Shown: positions 26,343 through 35,250, counted from the stretch's first letter. The stretch is DNA of 64,000 bases from an uncultured bacterium (GCA_902780525.1 CACZFL010000006.1:32650-96649), one strand, 5' to 3'. Notes: a model not told the origin generated them from the letters alone. Translations and numbers: made by a program.

Positions 26343-27695
26343 CTATGTTAATGAAATTTTTGCTTTAGGATAACTTAAATAAAATTCGTTGCTCCTTGAG
26401 TTAAGGTAATAAATAACCATTGCAGGAAAAACCCTGCCCAGAAACATTGTCAAAATTATAACTATTTTCCCGAATACATCAAGCTGAGATGTTATTCCCA
26501 TAGAAAGTCCCACTGTTCCCATAGCTGAAACTGCTTCAAAAACAAGTTTGGAATGTGGAAGCATCTGGGTCGTTAATAATAGAAAACAGGAAATAATCAG
26601 TATTATCATATATGCAAATATTAAAGCAATTGCTTTATACACTGTTTCATGGGTTATTTCTCTATTTCTTGTAATATTTTTTCTTCCCAAAAACGTGTTA
26701 TACGCCGTGATAATTAATACAGCAAAAGTAGTTGTCTTAATACCGCCTGCAGTACCTCCTGGAGAACCTCCGACTATCATAAGAAATATCAGGGTAAAAT
26801 AACTTCCACAGGATAAATTGCTTAAATCAACGGAACTGAATCCAGCTGTTCTTGCGCTGACAGAATGAAAAAATGCGTTCAGAATCTTGTCAGAGCAACT
26901 CATATCTTTTAATGTACCGTCAAAAGACGACATTAATATAATAACTGTTCCGAGAACAATTAAAGCAATTGTAGTATTGAATACGATTTTTGCGACAGGA
27001 GAAAGCTTTTCTCCTCTGAGATATTTGGGTAACGTTATTGCTATAACAGGTGCAATTCCGCCAAATATAATAAGAAGGGCTACTGTTAAAATGATTACAG
27101 GGTCGCTGTTATATGGTATCAGGTTATCTGATATTAATGCGTATCCTGCATTACAAAAGCCTGATACCGCAAGGAAAACCCCTTGCTTTATACCAAATAT
27201 TATGTCTTTGTTAAGATATGAAAATCTAAGAGAAAGAATAATAAATCCTATAAACTCAAGTATAAAAGTATATTTAAAAATCAGGAACAAAGATTCTTTT
27301 ATTTCATCTCTGCTTTCTGCATCAAACATGCTTCTTGCATTTTTTTCGTATGCAACAGACATTTTCTTTCCGAGCAAAAGAAAAATTATGGAAGAGATAC
27401 TCATTATACCCAGTCCGCCTGCCTGAATAAGAACCATTAGTATGAACTGACCGAAAAGATTTAACTTTGTACTTATATCCTGAACGGAAAGTCCCGTTAC
27501 ACAAACTCCGCTCACGGAAGTAAACAGTGCATCTATAAAAGACATATTTCCGCAGCATGGCATATACAGAAGTACTCCGCCAAGAAAACACAAAATCAGA
27601 AATGTTACTGGAAGTATCCTGACCGGAGATTTTACTATTTCTTCATATAAACTATTCAGAAATGCGTGATGTATCCTTTTAATGACATTTGCCAT
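26343..27695 (-). CDS. TrkH/KtrB-type potassium transporter subunit
   Basis: 450-residue membrane protein forming the ion pathway of a Trk/Ktr system. The four pore-loop filter motifs are visible in order: SGVCVTGLS, SGFCNAGYAL, SARTAGFSSVDL and SAMGTVGLSMG. GGSPGGTAGGIKTTT marks the gating loop of the third repeat. Length resembles KtrB. First gene of a three-gene minus-strand operon with the RCK subunit and a HAMP protein. Confidence 0.93.
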   Translation of the reverse strand: MANVIKRIHHAFLNSLYEEIVKSPVRILPVTFLILCFLGGVLLYMPCCGNMSFIDALFTSVSGVCVTGLSVQDISTKLNLFGQFILMVLIQAGGLGIMSISSIIFLLLGKKMSVAYEKNARSMFDAESRDEIKESLFLIFKYTFILEFIGFIILSLRFSYLNKDIIFGIKQGVFLAVSGFCNAGYALISDNLIPYNSDPVIILTVALLIIFGGIAPVIAITLPKYLRGEKLSPVAKIVFNTTIALIVLGTVIILMSSFDGTLKDMSCSDKILNAFFHSVSARTAGFSSVDLSNLSCGSYFTLIFLMIVGGSPGGTAGGIKTTTFAVLIITAYNTFLGRKNITRNREITHETVYKAIALIFAYMIILIISCFLLLTTQMLPHSKLVFEAVSAMGTVGLSMGITSQLDVFGKIVIILTMFLGRVFPAMVIYYLNSRSNEFYLSYPKAKISLT

Positions 27696-27759
27696 AAATA
27701 TATATTAGCATAAATTACAATGAAAAATTAATTGTTATATGTTAATAGTGCATAACTGC

Positions 27760-28671
27760 TTATTTATTTTTCTTGCATGAGGTCTGACAATTGGTTATGT
27801 AGCAAACTGGTTCTGAATGAATTGAGATTGAGCAGTTCGGATAAAGCTCGCAAATTTGTTTTTCTATTTCATCACAGATTTTGTGACATTCGCAAATAGA
27901 AGTATTTTCCTGAAACTGCAAAATTAAATCAATATCTTTTGTCGGACCTACCTGTCTGGCTTTGAGGCTTTCTGGTTTAAGGGTTACATTTGTAGAATAG
28001 TCACTGATTATTTTTTTGATGCTGTATATGTTTTCTTCAGGAAGTGAATGGTCAAGAAGATTACTGCCGGCTTTGTTTGATATTGAATAACCTGCCCTGA
28101 AGATTATTGCTGCAACTATGATTGCAATAACAGGGTCAAGCAAGCTGTATCCGGTTATTTTTATGAGAATCAAACCAAACATAACACCCAGTGATGAATA
28201 AACATCAGTTCTCAAATGTTCAGCATCAGCATAGAGAGATATGGAATTTGTTTCTTTTGCAACTTTAAATAACAGTGAGCTGACAATGATGTTAAATATA
28301 ACCGCAATAAGCATAACAGCTATACCCAGGTTATTCTCTGTATCCATATCAAACCCAAAGAGAATTTTCTTTGATGCTTCCCATATAATAAGCAGAGCGG
28401 CAAATATTATCAAATCGCCTTCTATAAATCCTGCCATATCTTCATATTTTCCGTGACCGTATGGGTGGTCTTTATCAGCCGGCTGGGATGATTTTATGAC
28501 AGAAAAAAAGGTCAGACACGATGCAAACAAGTCGCTGAGAGAATGAATCGCCTCAGATATAATACTCAGACTTCCGCTCAGTACACCTGTTATGATTTTT
28601 AAAACCGATAAAATAACATTCGAGGTTATTGATAAACCGGCTACAAGTTTTTTCTTGGTATTAATTTGCAT
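27760..28671 (-). CDS. Cation diffusion facilitator family transporter
   Basis: 303 residues, six membrane helices, exporting divalent metal (Zn, Mn, Fe or Co) for protons. Family landmarks are SEAIHSLSDLFAS (metal site in helix 2), DHPYGHGKYED (loop) and YADAEHLRTDVYSSLG (helix 5 metal site). A cytosolic C-terminal domain follows. Sites with S/D and H/D residues are compatible with Fe/Mn or Zn; I do not assign a metal. The extreme C-terminus is Cys-rich (CYITNCQTSC), unusual for the family. Confidence 0.92.
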   Translation of the reverse strand: MQINTKKKLVAGLSITSNVILSVLKIITGVLSGSLSIISEAIHSLSDLFASCLTFFSVIKSSQPADKDHPYGHGKYEDMAGFIEGDLIIFAALLIIWEASKKILFGFDMDTENNLGIAVMLIAVIFNIIVSSLLFKVAKETNSISLYADAEHLRTDVYSSLGVMFGLILIKITGYSLLDPVIAIIVAAIIFRAGYSISNKAGSNLLDHSLPEENIYSIKKIISDYSTNVTLKPESLKARQVGPTKDIDLILQFQENTSICECHKICDEIEKQICELYPNCSISIHSEPVCYITNCQTSCKKNK

Positions 28672-28896
28672 ATTACATATTTTAGCACTAAATTGTATTT
28701 TTATTATGTAAGAAAAAATATTTTGTTAAAACAAATACAAAGTTATTCTTATAAGCCATATGGCTGATAACATATCAGAGATTAAATATGTTATAATTAG
28801 GTTGTTAAAACTATCACTTGGGGATAATGACAGTATGGATATCTTAAATATTAAGTAACGTCTTGTCTGCAAATGAGTGAAAAGAAAGGCTGTTTA

Positions 28897-29838
28897 ATGA
28901 TAGACTTTATTACAATGATATATAATAAAATAAAGAATCTTAAATCTTTATTGTTTAGTATCGATTTTATAAAAGAATGTAAAATCCGAAAATTAATTGG
29001 TAATATTTTTAAATACGAACATAACGAAAATAATATTTACTTTATATTGTCAAATGAGAAAAACGGAAAAGAAATAATACGAAACCTTACAAAAAATCAG
29101 CAAAATAATATCAAAGATGTCTGCATACAATTTCAACAACTTCTTGCAGAAAATAATGTTTCTGAAGAACAAAAAATAGTTAAATTGTCTGATCCAGATT
29201 TTGTTGAAGTATTGACAGATGCATATGAAATTTCAAAGTCTATGAACGACATTGAAAAAAGAAAGATACTTTCGGATTTAATATATAAAAAATTCAAAGC
29301 AGAAGATGAGGATGAATCAAATACACTTTCTCAATCAATAAGAATAATGAAAACCCTTACAAAAAACCACTTAAAACTAAACTCTTTATTTTATATGTTT
29401 AGGAGCGGTTGTTTAAAAGAGTTTAAATCTCCTGAAGAATTAAATGCTTTTTATGACAAATATGTATCTAAATTAATTGATATTCCAATTGATAAAATCA
29501 GAGATATCGGAACAACTGTTGTAGGTAGTGGTTGTGCTGTTACATATACGTTTGGTTCTTCTGTATCAAGTTTTTTTGACAATCATTTAGCAGAATATTA
29601 TGCCAAATTAATAACAAAAGAAAATATTTCAACAGAAGAAGAAAAGCAAAAAAATATTATAGAAATATTAAATAAAATATGGAATCAGTCAGGGCTTACG
29701 TCGGCATTCCCGACAGCCGTAGGTAAATGTATAGGAAAAACTTATCTGCATGATATTTTGGGGCTGGATATTACAGAGAAAATAGAAGAGAATCCTTTAA
29801 AAGATACTGATAAAATTGCAACAGTACAAGTCCTATAA
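28897..29838 (+). CDS. Hypothetical protein, accessory region
   Basis: 313 residues from the ATG at 28897, which has AGAAAGG upstream; an in-frame ATG at 28873 would add eight residues. Mostly helical, with SMNDIEKRKILSDLIYKKFKAEDED and LTKNHLKLNSLFYMF, then a glycine/serine-rich hydrophobic stretch (IGTTVVGSGCAVTYTFGSS). The pattern loosely recalls the LPO_1073/Vpar_1526 family, whose function is unknown to me, but this is weak. Low-GC composition and isolation suggest acquired DNA. Confidence 0.6.
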   Translation: MIDFITMIYNKIKNLKSLLFSIDFIKECKIRKLIGNIFKYEHNENNIYFILSNEKNGKEIIRNLTKNQQNNIKDVCIQFQQLLAENNVSEEQKIVKLSDPDFVEVLTDAYEISKSMNDIEKRKILSDLIYKKFKAEDEDESNTLSQSIRIMKTLTKNHLKLNSLFYMFRSGCLKEFKSPEELNAFYDKYVSKLIDIPIDKIRDIGTTVVGSGCAVTYTFGSSVSSFFDNHLAEYYAKLITKENISTEEEKQKNIIEILNKIWNQSGLTSAFPTAVGKCIGKTYLHDILGLDITEKIEENPLKDTDKIATVQVL

Positions 29839-30129
29839 TAAAATGGCAAACTCGGACCGATGCCGAACCTTGTCTAAATACGATTAATTATTGTTTTAGG
29901 AGTTAATACGACAATCTGTGTGCAAAACAACAGTAGATTTGAGAAAAAGTAACAGTGAGTTTGAAAATTATAAAAATAAAGTGGGTGGGAAATACTGGAT
30001 TTTAGGTGTGTTTAAATGTTTTATGCATATTCCTGCCCTACGTACTAAGCACTTATCCTCATTTCCCTCTTTATCATTCATCTCGAATCCTATAATAACT
30101 TGTGGCATTGATATTAGTAGGATACAATT

Positions 30130-30157
30130 TTAATTATTTTTTATAAAAAATAATTAA
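30130..30157. repeat. Perfect 28-bp A/T palindrome
   Basis: The 14-base arm TTAATTATTTTTTA is followed directly by its exact reverse complement. It could be a bidirectional terminator or cruciform; no gene ends immediately beside it. Confidence 0.7.
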
Positions 30158-30265
30158 GATAGATAGGATATTATTTATATTAAACAAATATATTTTAGAC
30201 ATTGTAATATTGATTTATTAAAAAATAAAATCTAAGAATATTTATAAATAAAAGGGAACGGCAAA

Positions 30266-30291
30266 TAGGTTGGGCATACTTGCCCAACCTA
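30266..30291. repeat. Strong GC hairpin
   Basis: Arms TAGGTTGGGCA and TGCCCAACCTA (11 bp, perfect) with a TACT loop, in otherwise AT-rich DNA, without a following T run. Possibly a dispersed palindromic repeat. Confidence 0.75.
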
Positions 30292-30387
30292 CATTTGTTT
30301 GCTTATCGTCAAAAAGGACAAAAAAATATACCAATAAATGTTCATCCTTAGTGTCTGTAAAAGAACACATGAAACGAGAAAACGGAA

Positions 30388-30410
30388 CTGATGGTACGAG
30401 AAATTTCCGC
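30388..30410 (-). repeat. GGAAATTT repeat, copy A
   Basis: Reverse complement reads GCGGAAATTTCTCGTACCAT and continues CAG. Related to copies B and C downstream of the deiminase-like gene; the three bracket that gene. Confidence 0.6.
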
Positions 30411-30559
30411 AACTTAACTTCAAAAAAAACATCAATAATCAGCTGATTTATTTAGAATTATATAATGTAACAATTCTTACTTAAATGTAACAATTTTACT
30501 AAAATCATTAAAGTTTTTTCAAAATATGCCGATACACATAATGTAAGATTGGTATAACT

Positions 30560-32314
30560 ATGTCATTTAGCTATTACGATAAAGATAACAATATAAAACG
30601 GCTCAATATTGAAGTTGGCAAAGAATGGAGTTCATATAAAGAAAAAGATGAAAATTCTTTGATGAACTCGGTTTTTGATGCTGTTGACCAAAATCCTGAT
30701 GGAAAAGTGGATAAAGAAGAATTAAATATTCTTCAAAAATTACTAAAAATTGCAGATTCACAAATTGATAAATTTAAAAATAATAATATTATTGAAAAAG
30801 ATGAATTGGAAATATTATTTAACAAGATTAATACGCAGGATTTAGAATCTCTGGAACATAATCATAATCCTAGTCAAATAACACCGAAAATTATAAATAT
30901 TCCTGACGATATAAGTAAATTAAAGAATTATACATACTTATCAACATATAAAGTGTTTGGTGAAGACGAAGAAGGAAATGACGATAAGATTAAAGTTGAA
31001 AAAGTTATTGTTGATTATTCAAGCCTAAAGAATTTAGAAGCAGGTAAATACCATATTGATTCTTGGAAACAAGTTGCCAATAATGATGATATTTTAACCA
31101 TTATACCTGTTTTTAGAAAAATATCTGAATCTAATCAAGACGGAACACAGAATTGGTCAGAAGGAATTAATAGAAATATATCAAAAATACAATTTGATAA
31201 AACAGGTTGCAGCAAAAAACTTTTTGAATTCATGAAGAAAGTAGGTGAAGAACAAGGTTTTACTATTGAATTATTAGATGGCAGCGAAGGATGGATAGAA
31301 GATTGTGGTGTTGTTCGATTTGATAAAAAACAAGTTATACCTAACTGTGATTTAAACTTTGTAATGTCTATGTATGATAATGAAAATAAAATTATAAATT
31401 CAAGGAAAAAGATTTCATATAATAAGCAAGGCAGTGCTGCTCAAAAAGAAAATACAGATAAAGCTGCTAATGCTATTAGATACTCCCATGTACTATCACT
31501 GGATGATATTATTCAAGGTAAGACATATCTAGAAGGAGGAAATGTTTTAAATACATTAACGAAAAATGGAGAACCAGGAGCAATTATTGGAGAAGAATCT
31601 ATTAAATATACTATGTGTGCAATATTAGGTTTAGATATAGAAGATGCATGTGAAAGAGAAGATTATATAAAGCAGGCATTAAAAGATTATTCTGAAGATA
31701 ATATAAATAAAGTAAAAAGGGCAATTGCAGAAGAACTGGGCATAAAAGAAGAAAATGTAACATACATACCTCAATTTGATTTTCATATAGATATGCATTA
31801 TAGACCATTAAACGATGGACAGGTAGCAGTTCCTGATTATGAGGCAGGAATAAATATTTTGAAAAAATTTATACAAGATATTGATAAAAAACTTGAGTTA
31901 AATACTGAACAAAGTAGCAATTTAGAGGCTAAAAAAGAAGAATATAGCAAATTAATTGTTAAACTTGAAGACATGAAAACTAAAACAGCAGAGATATCAC
32001 TAGAAGCAGAAAATGAATTACAGAAACAAGGATATGAAATTGTTAAAATTCCTTGCTTTACTGATATTGATAGAGGCATTCCTTTTGAAAAAACAGTAGA
32101 AAATGCTATAAATTATATGAATGGAATTTGCGGAACATCAGCTAAAACAGGAGATAAATTCTATATAACAAACACTTCAGGCGATGAAGCTTTGGATGCC
32201 TATATGGAAAACTATTTTAAAGAAGTAGTTGGTTTTGACAAAGTCTATTTTGCACCAACAAAAAAATATTTAGAATCTTTAGGTGGTATAGATTGTTTGA
32301 CTAAAGAGTTTTAA
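30560..32314 (+). CDS. EF-hand protein with arginine-deiminase-superfamily (guanidino-modifying) catalytic signature
   Basis: 584 residues, no signal peptide. Residues 43-54 are a canonical EF-hand calcium loop (D43, N45, D47, G48, D51, E54: DQNPDGKVDKEE); a degenerate second loop follows near 70. The rest carries, in order, W245-IEDCG with Asp248, LEGGN at 324-328, FHIDMH with His409, NYMNGICG, and a C-terminal GGIDCLTKEF with Cys579. That order (W-x-x-D, E-G-G, H-x-D, late G-G-x-x-C-x-T) is the signature of agmatine deiminase/peptidylarginine deiminase/amidinotransferase enzymes. Residues 440-500 look like a coiled-coil insertion. Substrate is not readable. Assignment is by eye. Confidence 0.6.
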   Translation: MSFSYYDKDNNIKRLNIEVGKEWSSYKEKDENSLMNSVFDAVDQNPDGKVDKEELNILQKLLKIADSQIDKFKNNNIIEKDELEILFNKINTQDLESLEHNHNPSQITPKIINIPDDISKLKNYTYLSTYKVFGEDEEGNDDKIKVEKVIVDYSSLKNLEAGKYHIDSWKQVANNDDILTIIPVFRKISESNQDGTQNWSEGINRNISKIQFDKTGCSKKLFEFMKKVGEEQGFTIELLDGSEGWIEDCGVVRFDKKQVIPNCDLNFVMSMYDNENKIINSRKKISYNKQGSAAQKENTDKAANAIRYSHVLSLDDIIQGKTYLEGGNVLNTLTKNGEPGAIIGEESIKYTMCAILGLDIEDACEREDYIKQALKDYSEDNINKVKRAIAEELGIKEENVTYIPQFDFHIDMHYRPLNDGQVAVPDYEAGINILKKFIQDIDKKLELNTEQSSNLEAKKEEYSKLIVKLEDMKTKTAEISLEAENELQKQGYEIVKIPCFTDIDRGIPFEKTVENAINYMNGICGTSAKTGDKFYITNTSGDEALDAYMENYFKEVVGFDKVYFAPTKKYLESLGGIDCLTKEF

Positions 32315-32377
32315 TAATACAACGAAATAATTAAAGAATATTTATTAAAAAATCACAGAATTTTCAAAAGTCTAATT

Positions 32378-32404
32378 GCGGAAATTTATCTTACCATCCG
32401 TACA
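32378..32404 (+). repeat. GGAAATTT repeat, copy B
   Basis: Reads GCGGAAATTTATCTTACCAT followed by CCGTACA. Differs from copy C at two of 27 positions. An ATACAGTG stretch follows about 55 bases after the start of this copy, as it does after copy C. Confidence 0.7.
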
Positions 32405-32448
32405 TTCTCGCACTAGGCGTACACTTCGACAGATACAGTGTTACAACC

Positions 32449-32480
32449 AAAAGTCTGTGTTTAGACAAACACAGACTTTT
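32449..32480. terminator. Perfect 14-bp stem hairpin
   Basis: Arms AAAAGTCTGTGTTT and AAACACAGACTTTT with a 4-base AGAC loop. Ends in TTTT and may terminate transcription from the deiminase-like gene 135 bases upstream. It lies between repeat copies B and C. Confidence 0.65.
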
Positions 32481-32557
32481 GACGGACTTTTCAGGTAGTT
32501 TGAGAAATTGAATTTTTTACAACTTCCAACGCTAAAACTTTGATTTGTTGCTAACTT

Positions 32558-32584
32558 GTGGAAATTTATCGTACCATCCGTACA
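32558..32584 (+). repeat. GGAAATTT repeat, copy C
   Basis: Reads GTGGAAATTTATCGTACCAT followed by CCGTACA, with ATACAGTG about 47 bases from its start. 180 bases from copy B. Confidence 0.7.
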
Positions 32585-32623
32585 GCATTGAAACATCCAA
32601 ATAAATACAGTGTCACTGCATAA

Positions 32624-32660
32624 ATAAACCCGAATAGAACAAAAGTTCATTCGGGTTTAT
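32624..32660. terminator. Hairpin terminator, probably the original terminator of tRNA-Ser
   Basis: ATAAACCCGAAT...ATTCGGGTTTAT inverted repeat lying directly beyond the 3' end of the left tRNA-Ser fragment. On the minus strand, before island insertion, it would have followed the tRNA gene. The bases between (TGG at 32660-32662) read CCA on the tRNA strand. Confidence 0.75.
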
Positions 32661-32662
32661 GG

Positions 32663-32719
32663 CGGAGACACTGGGATTCGAACCCAGGATGCAGGTTGCC
32701 CCACATAACACCTTAGCAG
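32663..32719 (-). repeat. Left attachment site (tRNA-Ser 3' fragment)
   Basis: 57 bp identical to 50449-50505: from the anticodon loop through the variable arm, T arm and 3' acceptor strand of tRNA-Ser(GCU), minus strand. The D-arm half is absent. On the tRNA strand it is followed by CCA, unlike the right copy. This is the attL/attR-type duplication left by a tyrosine integrase acting at the tRNA 3' end. Confidence 0.93.
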
Positions 32720-32854
32720 TATTCCTCCCATAATTTTTTGTTCTTTACAAAATTTCTATATGCTGCAAAGTGCCGTATAATAAGGACTTAATTTTTTTCT
32801 ATATTTTATGTTTTTGCATTTTTTTATAAAATTTTTACTTCTTTAAAGATTTTG

Positions 32855-32879
32855 TTGAACTTACATTGAACTTGTAAAG
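32855..32879 (+). promoter_or_regulatory. Probable integrase arm-type sites, left
   Basis: Two TTGAACTT octamers in direct orientation separated by 3 bases, then GTAAAG. The same arrangement, same orientation, is at 50373-50397 near the other end. Found 136 bp inside the left attachment repeat. Confidence 0.65.
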
Positions 32880-32883
32880 AATG

Positions 32884-33114
32884 CTATCCTTTTCTGGAAA
32901 CAAAGTTTATATCAAAATCTAATATGTCAGCAATACGTTTAACCTCTATGTACTTAAGCGTTCCGCGTGATAACTTATTTGAGAGGTTGTTCTTACTCTC
33001 TTTCACATTATACTTTTGCTGAAGTGCTAGAGCAAGTTTCTCAAGAGTGTAGCCTCTTTCAGCCATTAATGCCTTAATCTTACACTTGATATTAAATACT
33101 TCTTCCGTTGCCAT
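32884..33114 (-). CDS. Small helix-turn-helix protein (DUF6471-like)
   Basis: 76 residues. FNIKCKIKALMAERGYTLEKLA and ESKNNLSNKLSRGTLKYIEV form a helix-turn-helix like that of small XRE-type regulators in the DUF6471 style. Located at the left end of the island, divergent from the gene at 33228. The shared 100-bp spacer has inverted repeats (TACAC-N6-GTGTA at about 33201-33216) that may be operators. Likely a regulator of the island's left-end genes (inference). Confidence 0.7.
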   Translation of the reverse strand: MATEEVFNIKCKIKALMAERGYTLEKLALALQQKYNVKESKNNLSNKLSRGTLKYIEVKRIADILDFDINFVSRKG

Positions 33115-33227
33115 GACAACTTTATCATATACTATAGAGTTGATTTATACAATTACACCGTGAACTAATGTAACATATTTTATGCTCTGAAGCTGCTTTC
33201 GTACACCGTAGAGTGTATAATATGATT

Positions 33228-33497
33228 ATGAGAAAAAACAATGTTCAAAAACCACGGTACTCACGAGTAAGTGATGTAATAGAAATTCTTATGTGGATGC
33301 TTGAAACTCCGCAGGGAATAACTCTTACTGATATTCAGAACCGATTAAATGTATGCAGAAGAACAGCCGAAAGATTAAGGGATAGTCTTTTAGCCGTATT
33401 ACCACAAGTCGATGAAGTTGAACAGCCATTTCCGACAAGGGAAAAATACTGGGGCTTTGTAGATTATAAAATGCCTCAACTTATTCACACACGGTAA
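33228..33497 (+). CDS. Small winged-helix DNA-binding protein (WYL/DeoR-like N-terminal domain only)
   Basis: 89 residues (MRKNNVQKPRYSRVSDVIEIL...). GITLTDIQNRLNVCRRTAERLRDSLLAVLP is the helix-turn-helix of WYL/DeoR-type transcription factors, and KYWGF is the usual start of the next strand. The ligand-binding WYL part is missing, so this is a stand-alone DNA-binding domain or a remnant. TATAAT at 33216-33221 sits only 6 bases before this ATG and there is no Shine-Dalgarno, suggesting a leaderless message. Upstream in-frame starts (GTG 33213, ATG 33222) fall within the -10 region. Confidence 0.65.
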   Translation: MRKNNVQKPRYSRVSDVIEILMWMLETPQGITLTDIQNRLNVCRRTAERLRDSLLAVLPQVDEVEQPFPTREKYWGFVDYKMPQLIHTR

Positions 33498-33544
33498 TAA
33501 CTATTATAATAAAGGGGAAGAGCATAAATGAAGAAAAGACATGT

Positions 33545-33691
33545 ATGAAAGGTTTATCGATAAAATGTTTCAGCCATATTGATGCATGTGGAGTCAGAAA
33601 ATTTTATGCCAAAAAAAGAGAAAAATTTTCTAACCGTGAAAACATATCTCTTATGCCGTATAAAGAAATACCTAAAAGGTTTGTTAGATGA
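33545..33691 (+). CDS. Possible 48-residue peptide
   Basis: Open frame MKGLSIKCFSHIDACG... ending in VR, basic, with no recognised domain and a weak ribosome site. It lies in an otherwise unexplained 270-bp stretch. It may be chance. Confidence 0.25.
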   Translation: MKGLSIKCFSHIDACGVRKFYAKKREKFSNRENISLMPYKEIPKRFVR

Positions 33692-33769
33692 GATGGCAAC
33701 CAAAGTTGCCATGCAAACATGTTTATAACGGGGAAATGTGCATATCATGGAAACGGCATAAGACAGTCT

Positions 33770-34111
33770 TCATTGTATCTGCCGTTGTATCCACTCCATA
33801 ATAACATTTACCAGGTATTCTTGCTGGCTATTGGTGAGTTGTTTTCCTTTAGGAAACTTGTGCCATTTTTCTATACAACCGCGGCAACAAGTTGCAGTTG
33901 CATGTTGAGCAATAAAAACGGGATGCCCTCTCATAGGAGTCTGCTTGCCGTCATTTAAAGGTTCAGCAGGTGCAACTCTATCCCGTATAAAATCGCTGGC
34001 ATGAGAGCGGATTTTATCTATGCCTTTGTCTTTTATATAATCAAGTTCCTTAGCACGGAGTTTAAATCTGCTCCTAAAATTTGACCTTGCTAACCTATCC
34101 AAAATATCCAT
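33770..34111 (-). CDS. DUF4186 protein
   Basis: 113 residues, an almost textbook DUF4186 sequence: DRLARSNFRSRFKLRAKEL, DGKQTPMRGHPVFIAQHATA, then TCCRGCIEKWHKFPKG and a closing MEWIQ. The HPVF-x-A-Q-H-A-T-A-T-C-C-R-G-C block holds conserved His and three Cys that could bind a metal. Function of the family is unknown; it is often found with DNA-related genes. Located near the left end of the island, convergent with nothing and divergent from the flavin-reductase fusion. Confidence 0.9.
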   Translation of the reverse strand: MDILDRLARSNFRSRFKLRAKELDYIKDKGIDKIRSHASDFIRDRVAPAEPLNDGKQTPMRGHPVFIAQHATATCCRGCIEKWHKFPKGKQLTNSQQEYLVNVIMEWIQRQIQ

Positions 34112-34164
34112 AACTTCATGCTATCATGGAAAACATAATAAGTGGTTTAAATAAGGAGTTAATT

Positions 34165-35247
34165 ATGAAACAAATAGATATTAATGAATACTTACCCAAA
34201 ATAATGGGAGAACTGAAAAAAGGTATTTTGGTAAATACTAAAAATGGCGACAAAACTAACTCGATGACTATCGGCTGGGGACAAGTCGGTATAGAATGGG
34301 GTAAAATGTTCTTTTCTATCTATGTCCGCCATGGCAGATTTACCCATGAGCAAATTGAAGCAACAAAAGAATTTACTGTTTCAGTTCCTTTAGAAAGAAC
34401 TCCCGAAGTTGCTAAAGCAATAGGATACATTGGTTCAAGAAATGGTCGTGAAATTGATAAACTAACAGATATGAATCTTACTTTATCAGATGGTAAAGAG
34501 GTTAAATCTCCAGCAATAAAAGAACTACCTCTGACAATAGAGTGTAAAGTAATATACAGCCAAGAACAGAATATTGATAATATTCCGCAGGAGATTAAGG
34601 ATTCTTGCTATCCGCAGGATGTTCCTTCTGATAATCCTATGGCAAACAGAGATTATCATACAGTTTATTATGGTGAAATAGTTAATGCCTATATTCTTGA
34701 AGAAAGTGACTTTGCAGGGGTAGGGGTAAATAGTGGAACAACTGTAAATGCTGAAAGTGGAAATAAGAGTCCAAAAGCATTATGGATAACTTTACTTTCA
34801 ATCCTTCTTCTGTTGGCTTGTGGTTCATATATTTATAACAAATTTAACAAGACTCAAACATACAGTACTGTTGTACGAGAAGAAATGAGCACAGTTTATT
34901 CTAATACTGGGTTAATGAATGACTCCAGAGTAGAAAAATTCGTAAATACAAACCCGAAGATTTTAGAAAGTGTTGCTATAACAGGTATCAAGGAAAGTTA
35001 TTCCAGAGTTAACGGTAAACAAACAATTGATGCTGCAATAACATTACAGAATAAAACTGATAAACCTCTTAATGATATAGAGGTTGTTATCAATGTCCTT
35101 GATAAAAGAGGTAGAGTTATAGATGATATAGATTCAGAAGATAGAACTATTGAACCAAACTCTGATTACACATTTAACATACAGATAACTGATGAAAAAG
35201 CAGCAAGTTGGGAACTTGCAGAGATTAAGAAAGAAAAAGAGGAGTAA
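34165..35247 (+). CDS. Flavin reductase-like / transmembrane / FxLYD-like fusion
   Basis: 360 residues. Residues 1-190 look like a flavin reductase-type (flavoredoxin) split barrel: KGILVNTKNGDKTNSMTIGWG, WGKMFFSIYVRHGRFTHEQ, EFTVSVPLE and HTVYYGEIVNAYI. A membrane helix follows at about 204-226 (ALWITLLSILLLLACGSYIY). A C-terminal domain with VAITGIKESYSRVNGKQTID and NDIEVVINVLDKRGRVIDD resembles FxLYD beta-sandwiches. The fusion of these parts is unusual; the C-terminal part may have been joined by recombination. The ATG at 34165 has AAGGAG; the upstream in-frame ATG at 34126 does not. Four bases from the carbonic anhydrase gene. Confidence 0.75.
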   Translation: MKQIDINEYLPKIMGELKKGILVNTKNGDKTNSMTIGWGQVGIEWGKMFFSIYVRHGRFTHEQIEATKEFTVSVPLERTPEVAKAIGYIGSRNGREIDKLTDMNLTLSDGKEVKSPAIKELPLTIECKVIYSQEQNIDNIPQEIKDSCYPQDVPSDNPMANRDYHTVYYGEIVNAYILEESDFAGVGVNSGTTVNAESGNKSPKALWITLLSILLLLACGSYIYNKFNKTQTYSTVVREEMSTVYSNTGLMNDSRVEKFVNTNPKILESVAITGIKESYSRVNGKQTIDAAITLQNKTDKPLNDIEVVINVLDKRGRVIDDIDSEDRTIEPNSDYTFNIQITDEKAASWELAEIKKEKEE

Positions 35248-35250
35248 ACA

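Larger units (their letters stand above)
29839..30559. other. 720-bp AT-rich spacer without convincing genes
   Basis: Contains a perfect 28-bp palindrome (30130-30157), a strong GC hairpin (30266-30291) and one copy, in reverse orientation, of the GGAAATTT repeat (30388-30410). A 71-codon frame at 29918-30133 lacks a ribosome site and is probably chance. The last 100 bases hold the promoter area of the deiminase-like gene. Confidence 0.6.

Noticed and set aside
29918..30133. 71-codon plus-strand frame between accessory genes
   Set aside because: No ribosome site, GTG/ATG context poor, repeats and palindromes on either side; not protein-like.
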